DNA of 24,277 nucleotides from an uncultured Anaerolineae bacterium (GCA_903854805.1 CAINXK010000385.1:1-24277), one strand, 5' to 3'; shown: positions 8,160 to 16,010, numbered from the stretch's first letter. The notes: generated by a model from the letters alone, not told the origin. Numbers and translations: made by a program.

Positions 8160-8190
8160 ATTAAACAAAATTCCCTGCCACGCGGCAAGG
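8160..8190 (-). terminator. Intrinsic terminator of the cobalamin riboswitch (expression platform)
   Basis: On the minus strand CCTTGCC-gcgt-GGCAGGG forms a 7-bp stem (one G-T pair) followed by AATTTTGTTTAATATTTT. It lies between the aptamer and cobO, where a ligand-controlled terminator is expected. No antiterminator pairing was worked out. Confidence 0.75.
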
Positions 8191-8254
8191 AAAATAATTA
8201 ATACAGGTCAATGCTGATCCCAACACCTTTCCGCGAGGCTGAAGGAAACATCGA

Positions 8255-8396
8255 CAGGGTGGGCGACCTGGCTCATTTGATCTCAAATAGGGGAGCAAAC
8301 TTACAGTTGCGCGACAGCACCGGACTGAGTTCACTTATTCAGTGAACCGCACCGGTATCGCCATTAAACTTTCTCATCCGGGAGAAAAGTACCCTG
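8255..8396 (-). promoter_or_regulatory. Cobalamin (AdoCbl-type) riboswitch aptamer
   Basis: The minus strand shows the conserved core in order: an ACCGGTGCGG segment, a 7-bp hairpin, CAGTCCGGTGCTGTCGCGC, then CAACTGTAAG, and after a variable arm GAGCCAGGTCGCC. A closing P1 helix is visible: CAGGGT at the 5' end (8391-8396 on the plus strand reads ACCCTG) pairs with ACCCTG at the 3' end (8255-8260). The aptamer lies about 150 bases upstream of cobO and points at it. Its variable arm (TATTTGA-gatc-AAATGA) is short. Confidence 0.92.
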
Positions 8397-8400
8397 GCCG

Positions 8401-8431
8401 AATATACAATTCTTAATGTTCAAGATTTCAA
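8401..8431 (-). promoter_or_regulatory. Candidate promoter for the cobamide operon
   Basis: Minus-strand TTGAAA (8426-8431) and TATATT (8401-8406) are 19 bases apart and lie immediately upstream of the riboswitch P1 helix, where the transcript should begin. The spacing is longer than ideal, so this is tentative. Confidence 0.3.
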
Positions 8432-8541
8432 TTTATTATCATACTGCAAAAGCATTATTTATATGTCATTGATTTGTAAGGTTTTTCCTCGCTTTTTATC
8501 ACCGGCAGCAAGGTCAGAACTACTTCATTCCTGGAATTGAC
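8432..8541. other. AT-rich spacer with no gene
   Basis: Together with 8108-8431 this forms a 434-base gene-free stretch, of which 8160-8431 is explained by the riboswitch, its terminator and a possible promoter. The remaining part downstream of the MFS gene shows only an imperfect CCTTGC/GCGAGG pairing with no T-run, and no ORF. Confidence 0.5.
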
Positions 8542-9804
8542 TCAAATTCCCGGAGCGACGGCCGCCGGTCTGCCTTGCGAATCCTTCCCTGCCAGATAAG
8601 CCAGGATCATGCCGATTACAAATAAGCTGATGTTTAGGATAAAAGGCAGGCTCTTATCAAAACCGGAGAGCGAACCAGCAATCCAGCCGAAAGGCGCTGT
8701 TAGCAAAATAATACCAACAGATAAAATTGACTGAACCCGGGCGCGTTCTAATGGGTCAATCGTCAGTGCTATCATTCTGTCCAAAAGCGGCCAGGTGGTA
8801 GCAAAACAACAGGCTTCCAGAAAAATGCTGATGATCAGAAAGGTATAGCCCTGATCTGGCGCAGTGATTAGTAGCACCTGGCTGACAGCCAATCCCAAAA
8901 ACCCCAGGATCATGGGCAACTTGAAGTGCAGTTTATTAATGCGCGGCATCACGATGAAAAAGAAAAGCAGCATAACAGCTGATTTGACGAAAGGAAAGAT
9001 AGCCAGATTTCTTGCGGGAATATGCAGCTTTTCGGTCACAATTATCCCCCAAAAACTGGCGCTAATCATCACTGAAATGCTAAAGACAAGCATGATGCCC
9101 GCTGTATAAAGCGTTGCTGGTGAACGTAGAATTTCGCGCAGAACACTTTTGTACTCGCCTAATACAGACAAAGTGCTTTGGTGGCGAGTCTCATGTAATC
9201 TAATTTTGCCTTGTTCAGTTTCCTGCGTAAACCAGTAGGTGAGTATGGCCTTTATTGTAAACACAAAAGCCGCAAATATATACAGCCCGCGCACGGTCGG
9301 TACAAGGGAGAAAGCGCCAATCAAGATGCCGGTCAGCGGTGCGATAAAGCCTACCAGCTGATTGGAAATATATATCCAGGTATAAATATCGATCAACTGA
9401 TCTGGATCCGTGTCTTCCACCAGCAGGCAGGTCCAGGAATTATGCGAAACACGCCAGATACTGTTAATCACCCCGGCCGCAAGAAAAAACCAGAAGTTTT
9501 GGGCTGCAGCTGAAATTAAAGAAGGCAGCACCCAGGCCAGTAGATCAAAAATCAAAGTGGTGCGCCTGCGCCCAAGTTTGTCAGTAACCACGCCACTTAA
9601 AAGCGCCAGGAAAATTTGGAAGCCCCAACTAATACTGACAATCAGCCCAATTTGTTTATCTGACAAACCGATGGCCAGCATATATATAGAGATATAAGGG
9701 GCATAGAGATTATACGGAATACCCCACAGGGGCTCAGTATAAACACACCCACGCGGATTGCCGCTCAGGTTTTTCAGGGAGGTGATCAAGGAATGATCCT
9801 GCAA
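8542..9804 (-). CDS. Major facilitator superfamily transporter
   Basis: A 420-residue, roughly 12-helix membrane protein. The MFS motif A-like loop GVVTDKLGRRRTT lies between helices 2 and 3 (about residues 71-83), and a hydrophilic central loop (QETEQGKIRLHETRHQ) separates the two six-helix halves. Substrate is unknown. The frame opens with TTG at 9804, which has AAAAGGAG 7 bases upstream; no ATG or GTG offers as good a site. It lies upstream of, but separated by more than 400 bases and a riboswitch from, the cobamide genes, so it is probably an independent unit. A role in corrinoid or nucleoside transport is possible from its neighbours but unsupported by sequence. Confidence 0.85.
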   Translation of the reverse strand: MQDHSLITSLKNLSGNPRGCVYTEPLWGIPYNLYAPYISIYMLAIGLSDKQIGLIVSISWGFQIFLALLSGVVTDKLGRRRTTLIFDLLAWVLPSLISAAAQNFWFFLAAGVINSIWRVSHNSWTCLLVEDTDPDQLIDIYTWIYISNQLVGFIAPLTGILIGAFSLVPTVRGLYIFAAFVFTIKAILTYWFTQETEQGKIRLHETRHQSTLSVLGEYKSVLREILRSPATLYTAGIMLVFSISVMISASFWGIIVTEKLHIPARNLAIFPFVKSAVMLLFFFIVMPRINKLHFKLPMILGFLGLAVSQVLLITAPDQGYTFLIISIFLEACCFATTWPLLDRMIALTIDPLERARVQSILSVGIILLTAPFGWIAGSLSGFDKSLPFILNISLFVIGMILAYLAGKDSQGRPAAVAPGI

Positions 9805-9821
9805 TAAATAGCTCCTTTTGA

Positions 9822-9833
9822 ATATTCGAATAT
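9822..9833. promoter_or_regulatory. 12-bp palindrome upstream of the MFS gene
   Basis: ATATTCGAATAT is a perfect palindrome 17 bases upstream of the MFS start codon, just before its ribosome site. It could be an operator overlapping the transcript start. No regulator gene is adjacent and there is no second copy nearby. Confidence 0.3.
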
Positions 9834-10087
9834 CCCCCAGGTTTCAGATCACTGACCTGTCTGTTTCTTGCATCAGGAATATATCAAATTTATTTCTTCG
9901 TAAATCCAGACAGATTCAGTGAAATATTAGTACGTCTAAAATAACGTTAATAATGTTTACACCAATTCCCATTAAAACTGCCGGGGAAGGTATTTTTTTG
10001 TGGGACAAACCACTCGCAAAGGCTGCGTGCAGCAAGACTCAAGCCTGCTTGACCTTTATCCATTATTCTGGTCATTAACACTTCAGT
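9834..10087. other. Gene-free spacer between the long operon and the MFS gene
   Basis: No credible ORF, tRNA or strong terminator was found. A 4-5-bp GTGG/CCAC hairpin near 10003-10015 is not followed by a T-run on the strand of the operon, so the end of the long transcript is not obvious. Confidence 0.45.
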
Positions 10088-10792
10088 TCATGAAACTATT
10101 TTCGTCCACATGCCAGTCCACTCAGGCAGAATGGCCCAACCTTCACGTCGGATTGTGGCAGCCAGGTCATCGCCAAAGAAAAACCGGGTAAAGTCAACAG
10201 CCGCATCGACTGATGCAAAGCGGTAATCAGTCTGAATGGGAGCATGGGATCTAAACCCGCGCTCAGTTTCAAGCCATTGATAGTATTCAGCCAACTCTGC
10301 GTTAGGTGGCGCTGGGGTATAACTGCCAGTCGACATAGTCTCAAAAATAAAAAGAGTGCCACCAGGAGCCACCAGGCGCTGCATCTCATCCAGAGCCGCG
10401 CCCATTTGAACCTTCCAATCCGTGGCATACCAGGCGCGCATATGACCGATGGACCAACCCGCCAGAACAAGATCAGCCCAACGCGGCGTAAAAGGCAGGG
10501 CACGCATATCTGCCTGGGCCAGGCTCCAATTTCCAGAAACACGAGTACGCTGGCGCTGCTGCTCAACGAGCATCGCCAGGTATAGATCCACCGCAACTAC
10601 TTTGCAATCGTAATCACGCAACAATAAAGGAAAACGCCCGGTACCGCTGCCCAGGTCCAGGATGCGTTTGCCAGCCAGCGGAGTCACGCGCTCGATGCCC
10701 TGGATGACCTGGTTGCGGTAATCTTCAACAGCAATCATGCGATGGTAAGCATCTGCCTTGGAAGTGTAAATATCCACAAAATGATCTGCCAT
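10088..10792 (-). CDS. Class I SAM-dependent methyltransferase
   Basis: A 234-residue cytoplasmic methyltransferase with a Rossmann-like fold. Motif I ILDLGSGTGRF lies near residues 44-54. The acidic ribose-binding end of strand 2 is KVVAVDLYLAM, ADMRALPF comes before motif IV, and LVAPGGTLFIFE is the later motif. The C-terminal third (YYQWLETERGF, VDFTRFFFG) is the variable substrate-recognition part. ATG 10792 is chosen because AGGAG lies 5 bases upstream; a GTG two codons earlier would overlap that site. It is the last gene of the long string, 13 bases after the purD-like stop. The target is unknown: a small molecule fits the fold better than DNA or rRNA. Confidence 0.8.
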   Translation of the reverse strand: MADHFVDIYTSKADAYHRMIAVEDYRNQVIQGIERVTPLAGKRILDLGSGTGRFPLLLRDYDCKVVAVDLYLAMLVEQQRQRTRVSGNWSLAQADMRALPFTPRWADLVLAGWSIGHMRAWYATDWKVQMGAALDEMQRLVAPGGTLFIFETMSTGSYTPAPPNAELAEYYQWLETERGFRSHAPIQTDYRFASVDAAVDFTRFFFGDDLAATIRREGWAILPEWTGMWTKIVS

Positions 10793-10805
10793 TTTCACTC
10801 CTGAA

Positions 10806-12119
10806 TCAACTGAGCAAAACCTGCATACGCTCGATCTTTTTTTGAAGGGAGCCTGCCTTGGCTATATCTGTACGATGGCGAAGTCCGGTCAGATCCATCT
10901 GGGCCAGGATGTTTTCAACAGCAGCTTCGGCCTGTACAAGATCGGGGCGCAACGCCAGGACAGCTGCAAAACGTGAACCTGTGGGTATATAACGCCCTGC
11001 TTGCATCTCGGCACCAGCCACAATAAATTCCATCTGCTCCTTTTTGAGGAGTTCAAGATCGACCGTGACGGGTTGGCCACGCTCCGACTTATCCGGATAG
11101 GTCTGCGGCACCAGGTATTTGGCAACCGAGGCCAAGGCGCTGAACTCGACCAGATCAGGAAGACCACAAGTTGTCCCCACAAAAGTTTCCACCGGGTCAC
11201 TCTTCAACAACGCCATCAAGTTGATAGCTTCGGGATCACCCAAGCGGACATTGGTTTCTACGATACGAGGGCCATTGCGAGTGGCCATGAATTGACCGTA
11301 TAGGATGCCGTGGTAGCGCTGACCGGTCTGCTCCTGGGCACCCATGATGATTTGAAAGAGTAAACCACGCGCCTGCTGAAGTTGATCATCAGGGATGAAT
11401 GGTAATTTATGATCAGGCAGTGTAAATGTACCCATGCCACCGGTCATCGGCCCGGTATCACCTTCGTAAGCGCACTTGGCATCCTGGACAAGCGGCATCG
11501 GAACCATACGAACCCCATCTGTAAAGACTATCTGGCTGAATTCCTCGCCCAGCAGCTTTTCTTCAAGTAATACCTTACCCTGGAGCTGAATCAACTCCAG
11601 GGCATACGCCTCTGCCTCGACGGCGGTTTCGAGCTGGGTACCCATAACGCGAACACCCTTGCCACCTGTCAGCCCAAGGGGCTTGACAGCCACATCACCC
11701 AACTCCACCAGCGCTTTATGGACATCTTCTGCGCTATGGCAAACGGCAAACCCAGGGTTTGCCTGGGGCGCCCAACGTGCAACTACATCACGCAGAAAAG
11801 TCTTATCGCCTTCCATACGGGCAAGTTCTTGACGAGGGCCCACGGTGGGAATACCTTTGCGATGCAAAGCATCCGCGGCTCCATGCACAAGTGGCTCTTC
11901 GGGCCCAACAATTGCCAGATCAACCCTGTTTTGCCAGGCAAAATCAGCAATGGCATCCGGAGTTTTCATTGAACCAATTTGCGTTTTCGTGCACAACGCA
12001 GCAATGGCAGGATTTAGACTATTCATATAAGCAATTATTTCAGGCCGTTCCTTTGAGCGACTGAGCGCCATGATGATGGCGTGTTCCCGCCCACCCTGAC
12101 CTACGACCAAGATTCGCAT
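10806..12119 (-). CDS. PurD-like ATP-grasp ligase (phosphoribosylamine-glycine ligase homologue)
   Basis: A 437-residue protein with the full PurD layout. It has an N-terminal domain VGQGGREHA (6-14) and VGPEEPLVHG (71-80), and an ATP-grasp core VKPLGLTGGKGV (145-156). The glycine/phosphoribosylamine loop is QDAKCAYEGDTGPMTGGMG (212-230), with metal-binding IVETNVRLGDPE (286-297) and a C-terminal domain. GLTGGKG and AYEGDTGP resemble archaeal-type PurD rather than the common bacterial ADGLAAGKG form. The loop usually reads QDHK; here His is Ala214. Genuine PurD makes glycinamide ribonucleotide in purine synthesis, but no other pur gene is present. The gene overlaps the preceding PfkB-like gene by 19 bases. 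ATG 12119 has AAGGAG 7 bases upstream. It is either this organism's purD or a ligase recruited to the operon. Confidence 0.85.
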   Translation of the reverse strand: MRILVVGQGGREHAIIMALSRSKERPEIIAYMNSLNPAIAALCTKTQIGSMKTPDAIADFAWQNRVDLAIVGPEEPLVHGAADALHRKGIPTVGPRQELARMEGDKTFLRDVVARWAPQANPGFAVCHSAEDVHKALVELGDVAVKPLGLTGGKGVRVMGTQLETAVEAEAYALELIQLQGKVLLEEKLLGEEFSQIVFTDGVRMVPMPLVQDAKCAYEGDTGPMTGGMGTFTLPDHKLPFIPDDQLQQARGLLFQIIMGAQEQTGQRYHGILYGQFMATRNGPRIVETNVRLGDPEAINLMALLKSDPVETFVGTTCGLPDLVEFSALASVAKYLVPQTYPDKSERGQPVTVDLELLKKEQMEFIVAGAEMQAGRYIPTGSRFAAVLALRPDLVQAEAAVENILAQMDLTGLRHRTDIAKAGSLQKKIERMQVLLS

Positions 12120-13015
12120 TTTAACTCTCCTTGAATATGTGTCAGACGCTCAAACGCCTCAGCATGAACCCCTGCAAAAGGATAGAGCGCTCCAAATTGT
12201 TCGAGTGCAAATGAACCGGAGACCGCGCCCCAACAACCGGCCTGGATTGGATCGCCAGTTTCTGCCAGACCAACAAGAAAACCACCGCAATAAGCATTTC
12301 CGGCACCGGTGACATCCACAATTTTCTCCACCTTTACCGCAGGAATAAAAATCAGCTTGTGATCTCTAGTAGCAATCAGGCTGCCACCTGCGCCCATCCG
12401 CAAAGCCACCAGATTGGCACCATCAGACAGCAGCGCCCGGGCAATTCCGACAGGATCATCCAACCCGGTCAAGGTTTGGGCCTCGAGCAAGTTCGGCGAG
12501 ACAGCATCCACAAGCGGCATGAATTCGCGAAACAAGCCACGCTTCTCCGGTAGGCACAATTCGCCCCACGGCTCCCAGACTATTACCCGGGTTCCATGCC
12601 CGCGCAACAGGTTGATCCATTCATGAAAATACTGAACATCACACTGCAAGTGCACACCTGTTGCGCCAAAATAATCAACCGGAAATTCGTCCGGTCTGAG
12701 CGAGTTAACAAAAAAATCATGCATGCCTGTCCGGAAGATTTCAGTTCGCCGGTTGTCCCATTCAAATACCTGCCAGGCACGCGGAGTAGGCAAATCTCTG
12801 CGCAAGACTCCGCCCAGGTCAAATTCCTTTTCTAGCAAGGCCTCCATGTCCAACGGGAAATCCCTGCCCACCCAGGAAACAATCCCAACATCCTGTGCCC
12901 AAATACGCATGCCTGCAATCGCATGGGTCCCACCGCCTCCAAACATACCCATGTGGGTATGACCATTCGGCAGGACAATATCATCCACAATAATTGAACC
13001 AATCGAGATATACAA
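12101..13015 (-). CDS. PfkB-family kinase-like protein with GAGN motif
   Basis: A 304-residue ribokinase-fold protein. The N-terminal strand YISIGSIIVDDIV and the GGGGTHAIAG turn (26-35) are the usual sugar-binding start. SPNLLEAQTLTG (173-184) is the mid-protein PfkB block. The C-terminal signature reads DVTGAGNAYCGGF (234-246), so the catalytic base Asp of GAGD is Asn240. Some eukaryotic Mak32-like relatives also have GAGN, so it may be a subfamily trait rather than damage. The start is TTG 13015 with AGGG 8 bases upstream; no ATG or GTG precedes the first strand. It is 74 bases after the BtpA gene across a perfect hairpin, and overlaps the purD-like gene by 19 bases. Substrate, and even kinase activity, are uncertain. 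Confidence 0.8.
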   Translation of the reverse strand: MYISIGSIIVDDIVLPNGHTHMGMFGGGGTHAIAGMRIWAQDVGIVSWVGRDFPLDMEALLEKEFDLGGVLRRDLPTPRAWQVFEWDNRRTEIFRTGMHDFFVNSLRPDEFPVDYFGATGVHLQCDVQYFHEWINLLRGHGTRVIVWEPWGELCLPEKRGLFREFMPLVDAVSPNLLEAQTLTGLDDPVGIARALLSDGANLVALRMGAGGSLIATRDHKLIFIPAVKVEKIVDVTGAGNAYCGGFLVGLAETGDPIQAGCWGAVSGSFALEQFGALYPFAGVHAEAFERLTHIQGELKCESWS

Positions 13016-13050
13016 TTTGTAGGCCCTGTTTGGAGATCCAAATACGAATG

Positions 13051-13077
13051 GGCAGCGCCACGAATTGTGGCGCTGCC
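13051..13077. repeat. Perfect 11-bp intergenic hairpin
   Basis: GGCAGCGCCAC and GTGGCGCTGCC flank a 5-base loop (GAATT). It lies in the only gap longer than 20 bases within the operon after the first gene. There is no T-run on the operon strand (CATTCGTATTT follows), so it looks more like an mRNA-stability or processing element than a terminator. Confidence 0.8.
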
Positions 13078-13089
13078 GTAAACTGCTTT

Positions 13090-13884
13090 TTATAGGTCAG
13101 CAGCGCTAGCAAAGGCCCGAATTTTAGCCGGGTCCCAATCAGCCTGGAGCGACTCACGTGTCCAACCACCGATCGGCTTAAAGGCTGTGCTGACAATGAC
13201 ACTGTCGGCAGCCTGCAGAGCCTGACGGACGTTGTTTTCATTGACACCACCCCCGATCATTAGTGGAACATCCAGCTTGGCCTGCTGAACCTCAGACAGC
13301 ATTTGAAGAGACTCATCGAAGGATTGCCCGGTAAGGATCAGCCCATCCGCACGGCCAAATGTAGCCGCCCACCGGGTTTCTTCCGCCAGGGGCATACGCC
13401 CCAGGGGTGATCCGGTGCGATCATAGACATCTGCCAGAATGTTGATTTCTTCTGCGCCAAGCTGGGCCCGGTACTGGATGGCTTCATAAGCACAACCCTG
13501 CAGCAGCCCCTCGGCCTTGACCATAACTCCAACATAAACCTTGAGGCGTACAAATTGAGCGCCAATGGCCTGGGCAATCGCAAGCGGTTCACGTGCGCCA
13601 TGGCTCATCAGGCACACGCCCAGATAAAGATCAGGGAAAGCGGATCTGACCGCCGAACCAATCGCTGCCATACCGGCGATAACATGCGTCGGAACATTGG
13701 GGGCAACCGGATGATCGCCTAGATCTTGCAAGTAAAGCCCAGTCAACCCGGATTTGACAGCAAATTCAACATTCCGCAAAGCATAATCCCGAATTTCGGA
13801 CAGCGAACGACGATCAGGATGGTTTGAACCCGGAAAAGGCGGCAGATGCAAAGCTGCAATTATTTTTGGTGGTCTTGTATTCAT
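13090..13884 (-). CDS. BtpA-family TIM-barrel protein (divergent)
   Basis: A 264-residue relative of the BtpA/SgcQ family. Visible family blocks are KIIAALHLPPFPGS at the N terminus, LYLQDLGDHPV (the GD-P motif near residue 60), AQFVRLKVYVG, NILADVYDRTG, LILTGQSFDE, and LMIGGGVNENNV followed by ADSVIVSTAFKPIGG. The last blocks form the phosphate-binding end of the barrel. It keeps IGGGV where the 4657 paralogue has VGSGT, and lacks the TG-TG motif of canonical members. The longer frame to 14145 overlaps the SIS gene in another register, so ATG 13884 with AAGG upstream, 10 bases after the SIS stop, is preferred. A phosphosugar or phosphoribosyl substrate is inferred from fold and context. Confidence 0.8.
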   Translation of the reverse strand: MNTRPPKIIAALHLPPFPGSNHPDRRSLSEIRDYALRNVEFAVKSGLTGLYLQDLGDHPVAPNVPTHVIAGMAAIGSAVRSAFPDLYLGVCLMSHGAREPLAIAQAIGAQFVRLKVYVGVMVKAEGLLQGCAYEAIQYRAQLGAEEINILADVYDRTGSPLGRMPLAEETRWAATFGRADGLILTGQSFDESLQMLSEVQQAKLDVPLMIGGGVNENNVRQALQAADSVIVSTAFKPIGGWTRESLQADWDPAKIRAFASAADL

Positions 13885-13894
13885 TGGTTGCCTT

Positions 13895-15052
13895 TTACGC
13901 GGGCATCTGGTCAAGGCCCAGTGTATCGCTGGAGCGAATACGGCTAATACCACCACCGCCTTCCATACTGCGCCCGCCTCCAAAAGCACGGAAATAGGGC
14001 TCACCAATAACTTCTGAGCGGTAAGCGGCAAACAGGCTGCCCGGAATAGCAGAAATAACGGTCGAAAACATCTCGCGAACACCCTCCGCCAAAGGAAGCG
14101 TCCGATCTGCCTGGCTAATGACCGAAACTGCTGATGCCGGAACAACTGCTGCTACGCGCCGGCCAACCTGGCGAGCCGCCACAGCAATTTCAGCCACACG
14201 CGAAAGATCGCGGTCACCGGCACTGATCAGGAAAGTAGGTGTATTCACTGCACGCGCAAAGTACTGCAGATGAGCCCATTCTTCAGTATCCTGGCCTAAA
14301 GCGGTATCGCCTGAAGCTTCCAGTATCTTGGCGGCTGAGAAAAGTGCCGATGCAAAATTTGGTCCGCCACCCACAAAAACAAATTCCTGGGCATCTTTCC
14401 ATTCCTCGGCCAGGGACCGTGCAGCAGCATCGCTGGCGGCGATGGTCTCTTCAGCTGCATCACCCAACCGCTCAATCTCTTTACGCAGTTGGTCTGCATC
14501 CCTGGTAAGAATGTGCCCACGCACTTCACCAATCCGTATGGCAACCAAAAGCAGGCCGATCTGATTGGCAACATACGAGCGCACACCTGGAACATGCACA
14601 CCAGGCGGATCCTGGAAAGGCGGCTGGGTGGTATCAATCATCAATTCAGCCGCGCGCCCAATCCGGCTAGTGGGTGTGGCGGTCATCGCAATTGTGGTGG
14701 CGCCGTGTTTTTTACCCAACAGCAGCCCTTCAAGAGTACGCGAGACCTCACCCGAAACGGATGTGCCAATTACCAGGTTGGTGCCAGGTTCCGATCTGGG
14801 CATATATTCGGCGGCATAACGTGCGAACTGCATCGATGTCAGAGCTTCGGTAGGAATACCGGCCAGGTACTCGAAAGCAAGTTCTGAACCAACAGAAGCA
14901 TGATGAGAATCACCACAACCCGTGAGATAGACGCGCTTAACTGATAAGCAAAGCATATGATTGAGCGTCGTGCGCACTTCTTCATCGTAACTGCGCGCTA
15001 CACCGCGGATCAGGTCCGGGATACTGTGAATCTGAGCTACCATTCCATTCAT
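13895..15052 (-). CDS. Double-SIS-domain phosphosugar isomerase/deaminase-like protein
   Basis: A 385-residue cytoplasmic protein with two sugar-isomerase (SIS) domains, as in the isomerase half of GlmS, AgaS and the fructosamine deglycase FrlB. The first domain shows VYLTGCGDSHHAS (41-53) and GTSVSGEVSRT (96-106), where the usual form is S-SGET. The second begins FVFVGGGPNFASALFSAAKI and includes EEWAHLQYF. No glutamine amidotransferase domain is attached, so it does not make glucosamine-6-phosphate in the GlmS manner. Isomerisation, deamination or deglycation of a phosphorylated (amino)sugar is likely. ATG 15052 has AGGAGAT upstream and lies 1 base after the PfkB stop. Confidence 0.85.
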   Translation of the reverse strand: MNGMVAQIHSIPDLIRGVARSYDEEVRTTLNHMLCLSVKRVYLTGCGDSHHASVGSELAFEYLAGIPTEALTSMQFARYAAEYMPRSEPGTNLVIGTSVSGEVSRTLEGLLLGKKHGATTIAMTATPTSRIGRAAELMIDTTQPPFQDPPGVHVPGVRSYVANQIGLLLVAIRIGEVRGHILTRDADQLRKEIERLGDAAEETIAASDAAARSLAEEWKDAQEFVFVGGGPNFASALFSAAKILEASGDTALGQDTEEWAHLQYFARAVNTPTFLISAGDRDLSRVAEIAVAARQVGRRVAAVVPASAVSVISQADRTLPLAEGVREMFSTVISAIPGSLFAAYRSEVIGEPYFRAFGGGRSMEGGGGISRIRSSDTLGLDQMPA

Positions 15053-15053
15053 T

Positions 15054-16010
15054 TTAAAAATCTCCTGTTACATCGTGAGTAATTAATAGTGGTTTAGTTG
15101 CCAAAAAAACGTTGACATCTTCATAAGTAGGTTGCCCTGGGCGAGCCCCAAGTTTTCGGACCGAAAGTGCGGCTGCGGCGTTTGAAAACACCAGCGTTTC
15201 GTCCAATGTCCAGCCGGAAAGTATTCCGAACAAAAAAGCGGCGTGGAACGCATCACCGGCCCCAGTGGTATCGACCACTGGAACAATGTAACCAGGCTGG
15301 AAACAGGTTTTGGCCTGGCTAAAGACCGCCGCACCAGCTGCCCCAAGCGTGGCGACAACCAGGCTGGCACCCTTAGCAAGCCACTTTCTGGCACCGGCTT
15401 CCAGGTGCTCTTCACCAGAAATTCGCTGAACAGCACTGCGGTTGGTAAAAATAATATCGGAATGTGACAGACAAAAATCAATTTCATCCGGTGGCAGTGC
15501 CAGCCCAGCTTCCACATCAATAGCAAGCTGTCCGGCGCCCCTATGAACAGCAGCTTCAATGACCGCAAAGATTTGGGGATTGTGCGGTGTCAGGTAAACC
15601 ATGCGGGCCTTGGCAAGCATATCGAGTAATGCCTGATCAAGATCTGGCATATTATTGGTTGTTTCCACCACCAGGATGGTCCGCTCGCGGGATGGGTCAA
15701 GCATGATGACGCAAAAATCCGAGCGAGCTCCGGGTAGAACCCGGGTATGGCTTGCGTCAACACCAAAGCGTTCAAATTCAGAGAGCACCAGGCTTCCAGC
15801 CTCATCATCACCCACCACTCCCGCCCAGGCAGTCTTTAGGCCGAGCCGGGCGGCTGCGCAGGCCGTGTTTGCGACCAAGCCGCCAGCCTGGATACCAGAA
15901 AATTCAGCCAGTACTTTTTCATCCGGCAAGGGAATGTGCGGCATCTCGAGGATGATATCCACCGATGATCCGCCAAGAAAAACACAGGTACCATCCGATT
16001 TGAGTGTCAT
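15054..16010 (-). CDS. PfkB-family carbohydrate/nucleoside kinase
   Basis: A 318-residue ribokinase-fold kinase. The N-terminal block CVFLGGSSVDIIL is followed by the GIQAGGLVANTACAAARLG glycine-rich signature (39-57). The C-terminal signature DTTGAGDAFHAAF (247-259) holds the intact anion hole and catalytic Asp253. It should phosphorylate a sugar or nucleoside hydroxyl with ATP. Its ATG overlaps the stop of the upstream nucleoside hydrolase by 4 bases (ATGA), so the two proteins are likely made in equal amounts. This suggests it phosphorylates the ribose released by that hydrolase. Ribose, deoxyribose or an unusual sugar are equally possible. Confidence 0.88.
   Translation of the reverse strand: MTLKSDGTCVFLGGSSVDIILEMPHIPLPDEKVLAEFSGIQAGGLVANTACAAARLGLKTAWAGVVGDDEAGSLVLSEFERFGVDASHTRVLPGARSDFCVIMLDPSRERTILVVETTNNMPDLDQALLDMLAKARMVYLTPHNPQIFAVIEAAVHRGAGQLAIDVEAGLALPPDEIDFCLSHSDIIFTNRSAVQRISGEEHLEAGARKWLAKGASLVVATLGAAGAAVFSQAKTCFQPGYIVPVVDTTGAGDAFHAAFLFGILSGWTLDETLVFSNAAAALSVRKLGARPGQPTYEDVNVFLATKPLLITHDVTGDF

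Noticed and set aside
8470..8525. Hairpin after the MFS gene as a terminator
   Set aside because: The CCTTGC/GCGAGG stem contains a G-T pair, has a 15-base loop and is followed by A, not T, on the coding strand.
10000..10087. Intrinsic terminator at the end of the long operon
   Set aside because: Only 4-5-bp stems are seen and the adjoining run is A-rich on the coding strand.
13885..14145. 87-residue N-terminal extension of the BtpA-like ORF
   Set aside because: It overlaps the SIS gene in another frame, is Arg/Leu-rich shadow sequence, and family proteins begin at the KIIAALHL strand with a ribosome site at 13884.
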